From positions 124,001 through 188,000 of the forward strand of contig NZ_JAAIIG010000001.1 in NCBI RefSeq assembly GCF_012932375.1: DNA of 64,000 nt, given 5' to 3'. The translations under genes and the position numbers were made by a program. Positions 19,125 through 28,373 of this stretch are shown here, one piece after another; position 1 is the first letter of the stretch, and each line of letters begins with the position of its first letter. This stretch comes from Bifidobacterium olomucense. GTDB lineage: Bacteria; Actinomycetota; Actinomycetes; Actinomycetales; Bifidobacteriaceae. The notes beneath the pieces are model-generated. The model worked only from the letters and a program-made list of their open reading frames with translations. It was not told the DNA's origin and did not search any database.

Positions 19125-21513
19125 CATCAGTGGCGGCAAGGCGGTCAAAGGCAACGGTAAGCGACATGGAAAGGTCGGGAACAGGCGGTCCGGGAATCGT
19201 CGCATGCCTCGTTCGTCGAAGGAGTTGCTTGGCTATGATTCGATGCTGTCCAATGGCATCGTGTTCCTTGGCGGCGACCGGTGGAGCGTGTCGCTGCGGA
19301 TCAGCGACATCAATTATCAGGTCGCGACCCAGGATCAGCAGCTGGACGTCGTGGACCGGTGGGGTCGTTTCCTGAATTCGATCGGCGAGAACATGGGAGT
19401 CCAGATCACGGTCGCCACGCGCATGCTGGATCCCGAGGAGGTGACGCGCAGCATCGCCATGCCGCTTCGGAGCGATGCGTTGGATGGATTGCGCGGGGAC
19501 TTCAACCGCAATGTGCGCCGGCGTCTCGCCGGGCGTTCGCAGGGCGCGGTGACGGACAAGTATCTGACGTTGACGTTGCGTGAGCGGGACGGGGAACGTG
19601 CGGTCACGCTGCTGAACCGTGCCGCGTTGCGTGCCACGGCGCAACTGCGGTCGGTGGGAGGATGCGTCGGCGTCCGCTTGAACCGGCAGTCGCGTCTGGC
19701 GGTATTGCACGGGATGCTGCGGCATGGTGTCCGGTTCTCGTTCACCGAGGATGGTTTCCTGAAATCGCATGACATGTCCACGAAGGATTATGTGGCACCG
19801 TTCGCCGTGGACGTGTCGGATCGCCGTCGGCTCCGGTTGAGCTCGGGCACTGCGGAGGTGTGGCATCAGTGTCTGTTGGTGCGTGACTTCCCGGATTATC
19901 TGAGCGATCAGCTGGTGTCGTCCATCACGGACATCAAGGCGGATATCACGGTCGGCATCCACCTGTCCCCGCGGGGCAAGGCCGAGGGGTTGAAGCTCGT
20001 GAACCGGACGATCGCCGAAATGGACATGCAGGCCATCGACGAGCGGCGCAAGAACCGCAAACAGCATCTGCCCGAGGACATGCTGCCTCATGAGCTGCAG
20101 GAATCCATGGCTCAGGCGGGTGAGCTGCGTGATGATCTGGAGCATAACGGCGACCGGCTGGTGGATTCCCTCATGATCGTGGACGTGTCGGCGGACAGTC
20201 GCGAGCAACTGGACCAGACGGTTCGTGACGTGACGGCCGCGATCGATGGACAGTCATGTGTGGCTGAGACCTTGGCCTACATGCAGGTGGAGGGACTGAA
20301 CGCCGTGCTGCCATTGGGTAATCCTTTGCCGCCGATGCGTCGCACGCTGACCACGTCGAGCGCGGCGATTCTGGTGCCGTTCACGTCGCAGGAGCTGTTC
20401 GAGCCGGGCGGGGTGTTCCATGGGGCGAACGCCCGCACCGGCAATCCCGTGGTCATCGACCGTACGAAAGGCATGAACGGCAACGGATTCGTTCTGGGTA
20501 CGACCGGTTCGGGCAAGAGCCAGGCGGCGAAGAACGAGATAACCCAGATCTATCTGACCCGTCCGGACGATGATCTGATCGTCATCGACCCGGAACGTGA
20601 GTTCACGCCGTTATGCACCGGTCTTGGCGGCGAGCGAGTCGAGATCGGGGAATCGTCTCGCGCGCATATCAACGCTTTGGATATCGAGTATGAGGATGAT
20701 TCCGAGGGTGATCCGATCCGGTCGAAATGCGCGAGCGTGCTGAACATGCTCGGCGTGCTGATCGGCGGACAGGACGGCATCGACCGCATGCAGCGCAGTC
20801 TGATCGACCGTACGGTCATCGGCATGTATCGCGAGGTGCGGGAGCATCCAGAACTGGGCATGCCCACGCTCGCCACCCTGCATGACCGTCTCGCGGCTTT
20901 GAATGATCCAGGTGCCCGTGATGCGGCACGAGCATTGGAGATCTACGCGACCGGCAGTCTGAACGCCTTCGCCCATGCCACTGATGTGAATACGTCCAGC
21001 CGGTTCCTGATCTATGACGTTTCCGGTCTGGGAGCGGAGTTGCGTACGTTCGGTATGCTCGTCGTTCTGGATCAGATATGGAACCGGGTCGTCAGGAATC
21101 GCCGTCTCGGCCGGCGCACCTGGCTGTGGGTGGACGAGTTCCATCTGCTGTTCTCGAACCGGTATGCGGCCGAATACTTCCTGCGCCTGTACAAGCGCGC
21201 CCGTAAATGGGGTTTGTGCCCCACCGGCATCACGCAGAACATCGAGGAACTACTGGCCAACCAGGACGCGCGTCTGATGCTCGCAAACAGCGACTTCCTG
21301 CTGCTGCTGAACCAGACCGCCACGGATGCCGACGCCTTGTGCGAACTGCTGAAGCTGTCCGATGAGCAGCGGGCGTTCTTCACCGGGGTACAGCCCGGTC
21401 AGGGCATGGCCAAGAGCGGCACCGCGTTCATACCGTTCGACGGGCGTATCGATGCCGATAGCCTGCTTTACCGGCTGTACACCACGAAATTCGAGGATCG
21501 GAAACCCGAATGA
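19117..21513 (+). CDS. VirB4/TraE-type conjugation ATPase
   Basis: The 798-aa cytoplasmic ATPase energises the secretion channel. Walker A is GTTGSGKS at 461-468, and Walker B lies in TWLWVDEFHLLFSNR. The CagE/VirB4 C-terminal region includes PTGITQNIEELL. The N-terminal 30 residues are basic. The start at 19117 has GGAAGG upstream and overlaps PrgI; the stop overlaps the next gene by ATGA. Full length for the family. Confidence 0.95.
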   Translation: MSDISGGKAVKGNGKRHGKVGNRRSGNRRMPRSSKELLGYDSMLSNGIVFLGGDRWSVSLRISDINYQVATQDQQLDVVDRWGRFLNSIGENMGVQITVATRMLDPEEVTRSIAMPLRSDALDGLRGDFNRNVRRRLAGRSQGAVTDKYLTLTLRERDGERAVTLLNRAALRATAQLRSVGGCVGVRLNRQSRLAVLHGMLRHGVRFSFTEDGFLKSHDMSTKDYVAPFAVDVSDRRRLRLSSGTAEVWHQCLLVRDFPDYLSDQLVSSITDIKADITVGIHLSPRGKAEGLKLVNRTIAEMDMQAIDERRKNRKQHLPEDMLPHELQESMAQAGELRDDLEHNGDRLVDSLMIVDVSADSREQLDQTVRDVTAAIDGQSCVAETLAYMQVEGLNAVLPLGNPLPPMRRTLTTSSAAILVPFTSQELFEPGGVFHGANARTGNPVVIDRTKGMNGNGFVLGTTGSGKSQAAKNEITQIYLTRPDDDLIVIDPEREFTPLCTGLGGERVEIGESSRAHINALDIEYEDDSEGDPIRSKCASVLNMLGVLIGGQDGIDRMQRSLIDRTVIGMYREVREHPELGMPTLATLHDRLAALNDPGARDAARALEIYATGSLNAFAHATDVNTSSRFLIYDVSGLGAELRTFGMLVVLDQIWNRVVRNRRLGRRTWLWVDEFHLLFSNRYAAEYFLRLYKRARKWGLCPTGITQNIEELLANQDARLMLANSDFLLLLNQTATDADALCELLKLSDEQRAFFTGVQPGQGMAKSGTAFIPFDGRIDADSLLYRLYTTKFEDRKPE

Positions 21514-23102
21514 GACCCGTCGTCCCAGACTCATTCCACGCCACGCGCAATCTCGTTCGGCCGAACGACACGATTCATGGCTTGAAGGTCCGTCATGTCA
21601 ATGGACTCTCCCATGGTCCCGTGCTGGCCGGACTAAAACAGCCACAAACTATCATCAGGAACAGTGAATCCGAAGCATCGCACCCGATCGGCACAACAAC
21701 CGTCAGCGCTTTGAACCGTGGTGTGAAAGCGACACGGTCCGTGCTTGAATCGCAATCGACACAGACGGAGACCAGCGAAAACGACAACCCGTTATCACCA
21801 ATGGCCCCCGCCAGCCGGATACGCGACGGCGTGACCAGCATTATTCGCACAAGACATGCGGCAAGAGGTTCGGCGGCACATGCCGCGGCGGGAAGAACGG
21901 CTTCGGTTCGTGCCAGACGTGCGAGGCGTTCCGGCAAGACCGTACGATCGGGTGTTCAGGGGGCCAAATCCGCTGCCAGAGCTTCGGCGCAGGTTGCGCG
22001 ACAGGTCACCCAGATGGTTTCTCGGACCGTAACGGCGGTGAAGGCCGGTGTCGCAGCATCGGCATCAACTGCGGTCAGCATTCCATTTTTATTGGGCGCA
22101 GCGGCGGTGCTGATGGTCTTCAGTCTGCTGCTGTGGTTCATCCCCACCGTTGCCGTCGGAGATGACGGAGGCTGCGAGGCCAGTGTGATCGAAGTCCCGG
22201 ACGAGGCGAAGCCATGGGTAAGCGAGGCGGCTCGATCGAGCGGATTGAGCGCTGATTTCATCGCGGCGATCATGAAGCAGGAATCCGGTTTCCGACCGGA
22301 TGCGTATGCCGACGACAGCAACGGCGGAACATGGGGATTGCTGCAGATGAACAGGAGCGTATGGCGCGGCGTGCATCCCGAAGGTGCCGATCAGACACCA
22401 CCTGAAGGCATCACCGAGCCCATGGTCCACGCCCATTACGGCGGCATGTATCTGAAAAACCGCTTGGAAGGCGTCAAACAGCTCAAGGCCAAGCACCCGG
22501 GCATGCCGTTCGCCGAACTTGACGACCTGACGGCTTTGGTCATCGCCCATAACGCGGGCGAAGGCAACCTCATGAGGTACCCGGATATTCCCAACATCAC
22601 CAAACGGTATCTCGACAACGTGAAGCCGGCGATTGATGCGGGAGGCGGCTGTTCGGCCACGGCAGGACGAACCATCGGCAAGCTCACGCCACCGTTGGTC
22701 ATGCAGTCTGGCACGCTGAACGTGGATGTGGCGGCGACCGGCACGCCCGTGGGCAAGATCACCACCTATGAAACCGGCCAATGCACATGGTGGGCGGCCG
22801 CCCGCCGATTGCAGATCGGCAAACCTGTGGACGGTTACATGGGCGACGGCTGGATGTGGGCGTCAAGCGCCAGAAAATTCGGATACCCGACGGGCGGCGG
22901 CATACAGCTCGGCGACGTGGCGAGCTTCGCCAAAGGCTATCTCGGCGCAAGCGCCGATTACGGACACGTCGCCATCGTCGAGGAAATCAAGGACGACGGC
23001 AGCATCGTCGTCAGCGAATCCGGCGGCGGCCTTCCATACGCATGGCTCAGGACCCTTACCAAGGAGCAGGCCAACAATCCCAGCATCACTTACATCCACT
23101 AA
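21510..23102 (+). CDS. VirB1-like bifunctional peptidoglycan hydrolase (SLT + CHAP)
   Basis: The 530-aa protein opens the cell wall for the conjugation channel. Residues 1-190 are polar and Arg/Ala-rich, cytoplasmic; one membrane helix follows near 190-215. Next comes a lysozyme-like transglycosylase domain with catalytic Glu258 in IMKQESGFRP and the GGTWGLLQMN motif. The C-terminal CHAP amidase/endopeptidase has Cys425 in QCTWWAAARR and His486 in YGHVAIVEE. The ATG overlaps virB4's stop. Two-domain transglycosylase/CHAP proteins are the standard Gram-positive VirB1 equivalent. The long basic cytoplasmic N-terminus is unusual. Confidence 0.9.
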   Translation: MRPVVPDSFHATRNLVRPNDTIHGLKVRHVNGLSHGPVLAGLKQPQTIIRNSESEASHPIGTTTVSALNRGVKATRSVLESQSTQTETSENDNPLSPMAPASRIRDGVTSIIRTRHAARGSAAHAAAGRTASVRARRARRSGKTVRSGVQGAKSAARASAQVARQVTQMVSRTVTAVKAGVAASASTAVSIPFLLGAAAVLMVFSLLLWFIPTVAVGDDGGCEASVIEVPDEAKPWVSEAARSSGLSADFIAAIMKQESGFRPDAYADDSNGGTWGLLQMNRSVWRGVHPEGADQTPPEGITEPMVHAHYGGMYLKNRLEGVKQLKAKHPGMPFAELDDLTALVIAHNAGEGNLMRYPDIPNITKRYLDNVKPAIDAGGGCSATAGRTIGKLTPPLVMQSGTLNVDVAATGTPVGKITTYETGQCTWWAAARRLQIGKPVDGYMGDGWMWASSARKFGYPTGGGIQLGDVASFAKGYLGASADYGHVAIVEEIKDDGSIVVSESGGGLPYAWLRTLTKEQANNPSITYIH

Positions 23103-23123
23103 TCCCGAGGGAAGGAAGGAAGC

Positions 23124-24365
23124 ATGCGCCGCATCAATCCCAAGCTTGACCCTTGCGAGCTTTCCGATCTTATGAGCGATTCCGCCAACTGGGATCTCCT
23201 CATGCAAATCCGCAATCATCCCAGTACATGGCCGGAACTCGACCAGTGGGCTGCGCATGCCATTGCAGACCCTGAAACCGCTGGGGCTCCACCGGAACCG
23301 TTGACAGACGGAAAACCCAAGCACCGGCTGCTTCCCATCACACCCATCATCGATGATGAGCTGCCTCGCGATGCACGGAACAACAGCACTCCCGTATCCA
23401 AGCTTGACAAACAGAAGGGAACGACGATAGACACACCAATGGGGGTAGGGGAACATGCCAAGGATGATGTGTCCTTGGCAGAAGATTCATCGGCTGACAG
23501 CACGGATGAGGTGGCCGTCCATCGGCATATCCCTTTTACCCACATCGCCGGCATCATGCTCGTTCTGGTCATCGCAGCAGGATCAGCCGCAGGCCTTGTC
23601 ATGGCGAAGAAGAACTACGACCATCAGGCGGCGCTCACGTCATGCAATCACGCAATCAAGCAATCTGACATAGTGCGGATTGAATGGAACAAGGCATTGA
23701 AACAGGCGGAACCATATGCGAAGCTCCAGGATAAAGACGTGCGGGATCCCAAGTCTTTGGAACTGCTTGGCAAAATCATGCAATATCAACCATCGATCTC
23801 AACAGAAAATTGCAATCCGAGTCTGACGGCCGACCGTCTCGATCGCACTCGTGCAGAAATAGGGAGAGCGAATAACCAGCTCAGAACCCAGATCAGGAAC
23901 CTGCATGACACAGTTGACACGGTCAAGGCATCACAGGAACAACAACAGATCGACAACGCACAGAACGCACTGAGCCAAACCATTGAAGACGCCGATAGGT
24001 TCTACAAAGAATCCGCGAACAAGGTCAGAGATAATGATACCCGTGCACTGCTCAATGGGCGGATCGCCCATGCGCGACTCATGATGCGCGACCATCAGAA
24101 TCTTGATGTCTATAACAGAACCATACAAGATCTCAACGAGGTCATGCAAATCGTTCGGGATTCCATGACGACTGTAGAGAACGAGGAAATATCTGAGGCT
24201 GGCCGTTCGGATAGTTTCACACAGCCAGGATTGGATTCCCAATCGTCGAACCGACAGCCCGCACCATCATCGGAAGGCTTATCCTCGCCAGCCACGCAAG
24301 GCAATCCCACCTGGGATGTACCCAGGCAACCGGCAATCCCCTCATTCCCCGACCGGCTAGGATAA
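23124..24365 (+). CDS. Single-pass membrane protein with LRV-like N-terminus
   Basis: The 413-aa protein has an N-terminal helical repeat ([20 protein letters not shown], then [14 protein letters not shown]) resembling variant leucine-rich repeats found at the start of many bifidobacterial membrane proteins. One helix follows near 145-168 ([18 protein letters not shown]), then an extracytoplasmic coiled-coil-like region (residues ~230-350) and a Ser/Pro-rich end. It is the last gene of the forward secretion operon, 21 bases after the wall hydrolase. A role in the mating channel or surface contact is possible but not shown. Confidence 0.75.
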   Translation: MRRINPKLDPCELSDLMSDSANWDLLMQIRNHPSTWPELDQWAAHAIADPETAGAPPEPLTDGKPKHRLLPITPIIDDELPRDARNNSTPVSKLDKQKGTTIDTPMGVGEHAKDDVSLAEDSSADSTDEVAVHRHIPFTHIAGIMLVLVIAAGSAAGLVMAKKNYDHQAALTSCNHAIKQSDIVRIEWNKALKQAEPYAKLQDKDVRDPKSLELLGKIMQYQPSISTENCNPSLTADRLDRTRAEIGRANNQLRTQIRNLHDTVDTVKASQEQQQIDNAQNALSQTIEDADRFYKESANKVRDNDTRALLNGRIAHARLMMRDHQNLDVYNRTIQDLNEVMQIVRDSMTTVENEEISEAGRSDSFTQPGLDSQSSNRQPAPSSEGLSSPATQGNPTWDVPRQPAIPSFPDRLG

Positions 24366-24546
24366 TGCCACCTGCAGGAATGATCAGGAGATGGTACAGC
24401 GGTATTCGTCGAGCTTTCGGGCCGGTCAATCTCGACGACGTCGAACGTATCAGGGAGTATGCGGTTGAACTCGACCAATCTGCCGTTGGCAGTCACGGCC
24501 GGGCTGACAAACCTGACCAGATTAAAGCGATTCTAAAGAACAAGAA

Positions 24547-24587
24547 GATAAGGGCTATCCCACGGAATATATGGGATAGCCCCTATC
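24547..24587. terminator. Bidirectional terminator hairpin
   Basis: A 16-bp stem with one mismatch (24547-24562 with 24572-24587, nine-base loop) lies between the end of the forward secretion operon and the stop of the minus-strand gene at 24591. It is well placed to separate the convergent operons. Confidence 0.7.
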
Positions 24588-24590
24588 TCA

Positions 24591-25007
24591 TCAATTGCGG
24601 TGATTGTATTTATTAAGAACGCTGTTCGCGTATTCAAGATGAGATTCAGTCTGTTGCTTCATGAGCTTATCGCTCGCTATGATATCGTTCTTCTCCTTTA
24701 GTAATTTCCACGGAAAAATACTGTATTTATGAGACGGTTCGGTATATTCCGGAAGTTCAGGTCTTTCAAATTCAGTCAATCCGAATTCTCGCGAATTTGC
24801 CTTTTCGGTCTCCGCTGAGACTAAAGTCGCTAAATTCCAGACAACTTGATCTGCTTCCCACCGAGAATATGCAGCAGATACCTGGAACATCAGTATGCCT
24901 GTCATGCAGGCATATATCAAGGCAATGACTGATATAGCCTGACCCCATCTGTTACTCTTCATGCCATTCAGGCCCATTTTCTCAGTCATAACGATATTGA
25001 AGCCCAT
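24591..25007 (-). CDS. Small single-pass membrane protein
   Basis: Up to 138 aa. The likely true start is the internal MTEKMGLNGMKSNRW region. One membrane helix follows (AISVIALIYACMTGILMFQV), then a charged extracytoplasmic domain rich in Glu/Lys (VSAETEKANSREFGL and LKEKNDIIASDKLMK). Its 5' end overlaps the secreted amidase gene, so it is translated from the same transcript. AT-rich relative to the conjugation genes. No family recognised; an anchor or immunity-like partner of the amidase is possible. Confidence 0.6.
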   Translation of the reverse strand: MGFNIVMTEKMGLNGMKSNRWGQAISVIALIYACMTGILMFQVSAAYSRWEADQVVWNLATLVSAETEKANSREFGLTEFERPELPEYTEPSHKYSIFPWKLLKEKNDIIASDKLMKQQTESHLEYANSVLNKYNHRN

Positions 25008-26100
25008 ACCAGGTCATATTATTTTTCCCTTGCTTATGGGCATTCTGCAACGACTCCGTCAACGTGATTTGATGACGATTATCTTGCTTCTGATCTATGA
25101 CTGGATTGGCTTTGCCGTCTTTTACGACTACACCCACGACGAACATAGCGTGATCGATTTCATTATTTGAGGTCCAATCGACATACAATATGCTGCCTTG
25201 CCATGCCTTCCAGACATTATCCAAACTGTCATAACTATGAGAATAATGCTTCATGTACGAATAATTGCTATCCGCATTCATCCAAGCACGTGTCGTCAGC
25301 TTGTCCGGCAACACAGTAGAGTAATTCCATAGCCGGGTCAGCGTCATTCCGCCTTCATGAAGAGCCTGCGAGACAAAATTTGCACAGTTAGCGCCAAAAG
25401 ATGGATATGCAGGATTCATTTTATCTTCATACTCAGGACTCGTCCATTTATCGGCATAATTCATCGCCTTAATATAATTTACTCCGACGGAGTTGTCCCC
25501 GAAGGCGTATGCCTGAGCCTTGCTGAGCGCTTCACTCTCCAATGCGCCATTTTCATCCAAAGACGCGGGTGTTTTGTCTTCGGTCAGCAATTCATCCGGT
25601 GTATCGGCGTGTTTCTGTGAATCTTGTTCATCAATCACTTTATCGCTAATAATCGAATACCCTTGCTGCCCTCCCGCGTGTGCAAGCTCCATGACATGCG
25701 TAGAAGTCCAACTCTGGTCAAGATGGTTCGTTCGCTTACCATTAACATAAATAACAGTATCCGGGTCTGCGTCCAGGCTCACATTCACGGTCATATCTGC
25801 ATCAATCAGGTACTTTCCATCATTTGATGATTGAATGTTTCTAATCGTCGGTATGACTTCAACATTCTTGCTGATAAGACCTTCTTCAGCCTGTTCCTCC
25901 GCAGTAAGTGGGACATTCAATTTGGACCTCGTACGCGGCGAATGATATTCAGCCAATAGTTCTTGCGAATACTGATGAAGCGTCTGCTGGATCTCTTGTG
26001 TCTTCGCATTGTCGCTTCCATACGCATATGCATTCGCAGGAAGCAACAAAGTCGGCACTAAAAGAGCAGTCAGCAGAGGAATAATCTTTTTTGCTTGCAT
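24982..26100 (-). CDS. Secreted amidase-domain (Amidase_6-like) protein
   Basis: The 372-aa protein has a Sec signal peptide (KKIIPLLTALLVPTLLLPA, cleavage near ANAYA). A linker of ~180 residues follows, then a C-terminal domain with NYADKW and FGANCANFVSQALHEGG (Cys239). Late motifs are ILYVDWTSNNEIDHAMFVVG (His317) and NMTWYGLQYRYD. This arrangement matches the putative amidase family PF12671, secreted Cys/His enzymes of the NlpC/P60 fold thought to cut wall peptides. A palindrome TGTCATCT-AT-AGATGACA lies 51 bases upstream. The cargo position inside the element suggests a role in cell contact or competition. Confidence 0.8.
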   Translation of the reverse strand: MQAKKIIPLLTALLVPTLLLPANAYAYGSDNAKTQEIQQTLHQYSQELLAEYHSPRTRSKLNVPLTAEEQAEEGLISKNVEVIPTIRNIQSSNDGKYLIDADMTVNVSLDADPDTVIYVNGKRTNHLDQSWTSTHVMELAHAGGQQGYSIISDKVIDEQDSQKHADTPDELLTEDKTPASLDENGALESEALSKAQAYAFGDNSVGVNYIKAMNYADKWTSPEYEDKMNPAYPSFGANCANFVSQALHEGGMTLTRLWNYSTVLPDKLTTRAWMNADSNYSYMKHYSHSYDSLDNVWKAWQGSILYVDWTSNNEIDHAMFVVGVVVKDGKANPVIDQKQDNRHQITLTESLQNAHKQGKNNMTWYGLQYRYD

Positions 26101-26151
26101 TTAACACATAATGGCATCGAATTCAGGAGATAGGTAAGTATGCATGAGTTT

Positions 26152-26169
26152 TGTCATCTATAGATGACA
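26152..26169. promoter_or_regulatory. TGTCATCT palindrome, copy 1
   Basis: An 18-bp perfect palindrome (TGTCATCTATAGATGACA) lies 51 bases upstream of the secreted amidase start. The same sequence core recurs at 26399-26418, 42571-42590 and 57421-57440. Confidence 0.7.
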
Positions 26170-26380
26170 GCCCCTTACGACGACATGCCACGAGTCAGTA
26201 AACGCATTGCACTAACTGGCGGGATGCGTCCTGGCTCATCTGCAGTGGGGGTTTCTGACGTTTTCGGACGCTGTGGTTAACTATCGTTGAGGCATCAGGG
26301 TTCAACAGCTTCGATCGCAATAGTTTGCTCGCCGAACGCAATCACAACCAATAATGCAGTCGATGAGATCGCATTCGGTT

Positions 26381-26436
26381 TGATCTTCCCGTGGTTGGAT
26401 GTCATCTTTAGATGACATCCAACCACGGGAAGATCA
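26381..26436. promoter_or_regulatory. 27-bp perfect inverted repeat containing TGTCATCT palindrome, copy 2
   Basis: Arms 26381-26407 and 26410-26436 are exactly complementary with only two bases between. The centre is ATGTCATCT-TT-AGATGACAT, extended outward by a GGTTGG/CCAACC and GATCTTCCC block. It lies 62 bases upstream of the small secreted protein. As RNA it would form an extremely stable hairpin; as DNA it could be an operator or cruciform. Confidence 0.8.
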
Positions 26437-26498
26437 CTCTGCCATAGCAGAGCAGCATAATGGGCAGTGTCCTGATGGGCACAAGCAAAGGAGCTATA

Positions 26499-26882
26499 AT
26501 GCAAACCACAAACCTCAAGAAAGCGCTTGCGGCAGCTGCCGTGAGTGGAATTCTGGCGTTCGGAGTACCTCTTTCAGCTCAAGCCGCGACGTACGACGTA
26601 TGGGGACAACTGAATACCGGAGGGGCCCTTATCCAATATTCGACGTTCCGGTCTCATCTTGCCGGTAATGCTTCCCTGCGAATTTACAACAATGTCGGAA
26701 CCTACAGCCGATTCGGACTGCGCGGCACGGATGGAGAGCAGAAAACAAGTTCTCTTCAATATAACGGTAGTGGTGGAGACCAGTCTTGGGGCTGGGTTGC
26801 CACAGGATCGTACGCCCTCAATGGCCGAATGGGAGCTCAAAGAGGGGCCGACAATTACTGGGCTGGAACTCTGAACTTGTAG
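26499..26882 (+). CDS. Small secreted protein, bacteriocin-like candidate
   Basis: The 127-aa precursor has an AAGGAG site before the ATG and a classical signal peptide (KKALAAAAVSGILAFGVPLS, cleavage after AQAA or SAQA). The mature ~98 residues are Gly/Ser/Asn/aromatic-rich and beta-like, start ATYDVWGQL and end YWAGTLNL, with no cysteines. The downstream neighbours are a lipoprotein, a membrane-fusion lipoprotein, an ABC ATPase and an FtsX-type permease, the context of exported peptides and their immunity/efflux genes. It does not carry the lactococcin-972 motif pattern. Function unknown; a secreted effector or antimicrobial is the favoured guess. Confidence 0.7.
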   Translation: MQTTNLKKALAAAAVSGILAFGVPLSAQAATYDVWGQLNTGGALIQYSTFRSHLAGNASLRIYNNVGTYSRFGLRGTDGEQKTSSLQYNGSGGDQSWGWVATGSYALNGRMGAQRGADNYWAGTLNL

Positions 26883-26902
26883 ATGACATCAGCCTTAGCT
26901 AG

Positions 26903-26955
26903 ATAACCGTAGTTGGCTATGGAACGACTTATGTTCCATAGCCAACTACGGTTAT
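26903..26955 (+). terminator. 23-bp perfect hairpin after the small secreted protein gene
   Basis: Arms 26903-26925 and 26933-26955 pair perfectly around a seven-base loop, beginning 20 bases after the stop. There is no T-tract, and a lipoprotein gene follows 26 bases later on the same strand. It is probably an attenuator or a 3'-end stabiliser that makes the secreted protein far more abundant than the downstream transporter proteins. Confidence 0.65.
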
Positions 26956-26981
26956 GCAAAAGCATAATGAAAAGAGTCGTA

Positions 26982-27467
26982 ATGAAGAAAACATTTGCTA
27001 TGCTGCTGACGGTTGGAATGATGCTCGGAGTCGGTGCATGTGGTCAGAGTGCAACAAATAGCGCGGATACACTGACATGGGAGCAGTCAAATCAAGAATA
27101 CAAGAAAACCACTGAGAACTTCCCCTTCGCGCTCTCTGACGGCGATCAGTTTCCCTCGGATATGACCAAAGCCACGAGCGACAATCAGCTCTACCAGAAA
27201 GGGTGGGGTGAGGGACAGGCTTATTTCTACTGGATCTGTTCAACCGAGAACAAGATATTGAACAACTCCGATGATGGCAGTGACCAGCAGTCGCTGAGCG
27301 AATTGGAGAAGGTAACCGATACCGATTGGTTCAAGACGTATTACATAGATGAAGACAATGTTTTTAAGAATGAGGTAATCGGCAAGGCACAGCTGGGAGA
27401 CACCTCTATTATGCAACAGTTCTATGATTCCGATTGCACTTGGTACCGAGATGTAAACGGGTTGTGA
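26982..27467 (+). CDS. Putative lipoprotein (161 aa)
   Basis: The ATG at 26982 follows AAAAGAG and begins a lipoprotein signal (KKTFAMLLTVGMMLGVGACG, lipobox VGAC). The mature domain is acidic with many aromatic residues (WGEGQAYFYWICSTENK) and two further Cys. No known family seen. It lies between the small secreted protein and the membrane-fusion lipoprotein; three bases separate it from the latter. An immunity or receptor role for the secreted protein is a reasonable hypothesis from context only. Confidence 0.7.
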   Translation: MKKTFAMLLTVGMMLGVGACGQSATNSADTLTWEQSNQEYKKTTENFPFALSDGDQFPSDMTKATSDNQLYQKGWGEGQAYFYWICSTENKILNNSDDGSDQQSLSELEKVTDTDWFKTYYIDEDNVFKNEVIGKAQLGDTSIMQQFYDSDCTWYRDVNGL

Positions 27468-27469
27468 TT

Positions 27470-28354
27470 ATGGCCAGATCTTACGGAAAGCTCCAGCGAA
27501 TAATTAGCGCAATTTTGACAATGACCATCTTCTCCGCGATTACGGGATGCGCCTCTGATAATCAAGGATTTACTGAGAATGGAAGCAACAGTCAGTCGCA
27601 ATCGCAAACACAAACAGTGACCGTTCGAAGAGGGAAAGTCATTCCCCTGATATCAGCGACTTCTGAGGTGCGCGTTTCGTCAGATTTCACTGTTTCCGCT
27701 TCCCGTCCAGGCATGTTTCACGGTTCCGTCACGGAAGGGCAATTGGTACAGACCGGAGACAAGCTGGGCGCTATCGATGATACGACGGTGACGACTCCTG
27801 TAGATGGCGTGGTCACATCAGTGGCGAGAGACAATTCCGTATCGGCCAATTACCCTCTGGTGGGAATACAGTACGGAGGATTGTCCACGGTCGTGGACGC
27901 ATCGGTATTACTGCGATCGATAGGCACCGATACGGAGATAACAGGACGCTTCCAGGTCATGGACGGGCAGGGGCCAACCAATTGTGCCGCTGTCGTTGGC
28001 TCTGATGCGGTTAATACGACGGATACGTCTGGCATATCGGGGCCCACGGAAGGCACGCGCAATCTGCAATGTCTCTTTCCTAAGAACACCGCCGCTTTTC
28101 CCGGTCAGAGCGCAACCACAGCACTAATGGGCGTCGCGGTTGATGACGCTTTGCTGCTCCCAATCTCAAGCGTGTCAGGACGTCTTGAATCAGGAAAGGT
28201 ATCCGTCGTGAAAAATGGCAAATCCAAAGTCGTTGCGGTGAAATTGGGCGTTTCTGACGGAAGTCATATCCAAATACTGAAAGGCCTCAATGAAGGCGAC
28301 ATTGTTTCTGCGGTCGCTCCGGGTCTGGCGGATGATGTGAACGAGAATCAATGA
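27470..28354 (+). CDS. Membrane-fusion (HlyD/MacA-like) lipoprotein
   Basis: The 294-aa lipoprotein (signal with SAITGCAS lipobox) carries a short biotinyl-lipoyl-like domain (SGSV-type SRPGMFHGSVTEGQLVQTGD and VTTPVDGVVTSVARD) and a C-terminal membrane-proximal domain (VVKNGKSKVVAVKLGVSDG, ILKGLNEGDIVSAV). This is the periplasmic-adaptor fold, without a long coiled-coil hairpin, usual for Gram-positive YknX/MacA-like partners of MacB-type ABC transporters, whose ATPase and permease follow. It would sit on the outer face of the membrane and contact the permease. Confidence 0.82.
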   Translation: MARSYGKLQRIISAILTMTIFSAITGCASDNQGFTENGSNSQSQSQTQTVTVRRGKVIPLISATSEVRVSSDFTVSASRPGMFHGSVTEGQLVQTGDKLGAIDDTTVTTPVDGVVTSVARDNSVSANYPLVGIQYGGLSTVVDASVLLRSIGTDTEITGRFQVMDGQGPTNCAAVVGSDAVNTTDTSGISGPTEGTRNLQCLFPKNTAAFPGQSATTALMGVAVDDALLLPISSVSGRLESGKVSVVKNGKSKVVAVKLGVSDGSHIQILKGLNEGDIVSAVAPGLADDVNENQ

Positions 28355-28373
28355 CAGGAAAAGGCGAGTTCCG

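Larger units (their letters stand above)
26101..26498. other. Divergent promoter region with two TGTCATCT palindromes
   Basis: This 398-base gap between the secreted amidase (minus) and the small secreted protein (plus) holds no gene. It contains two copies of the palindrome described separately, one on each side, and must carry both promoters. Confidence 0.6.

Noticed and set aside
24365-24616. An 83-codon frame overlapping the stop of the last secretion-operon gene (TAATG)
   Set aside because: A terminator hairpin lies within it at 24547-24587, there is no ribosome site, and the peptide has no recognisable character.
26499-26882. Lactococcin-972-family bacteriocin
   Set aside because: Gene order is reminiscent, but the spacing of Trp, Gly and Tyr residues and the C-terminus do not match that family.
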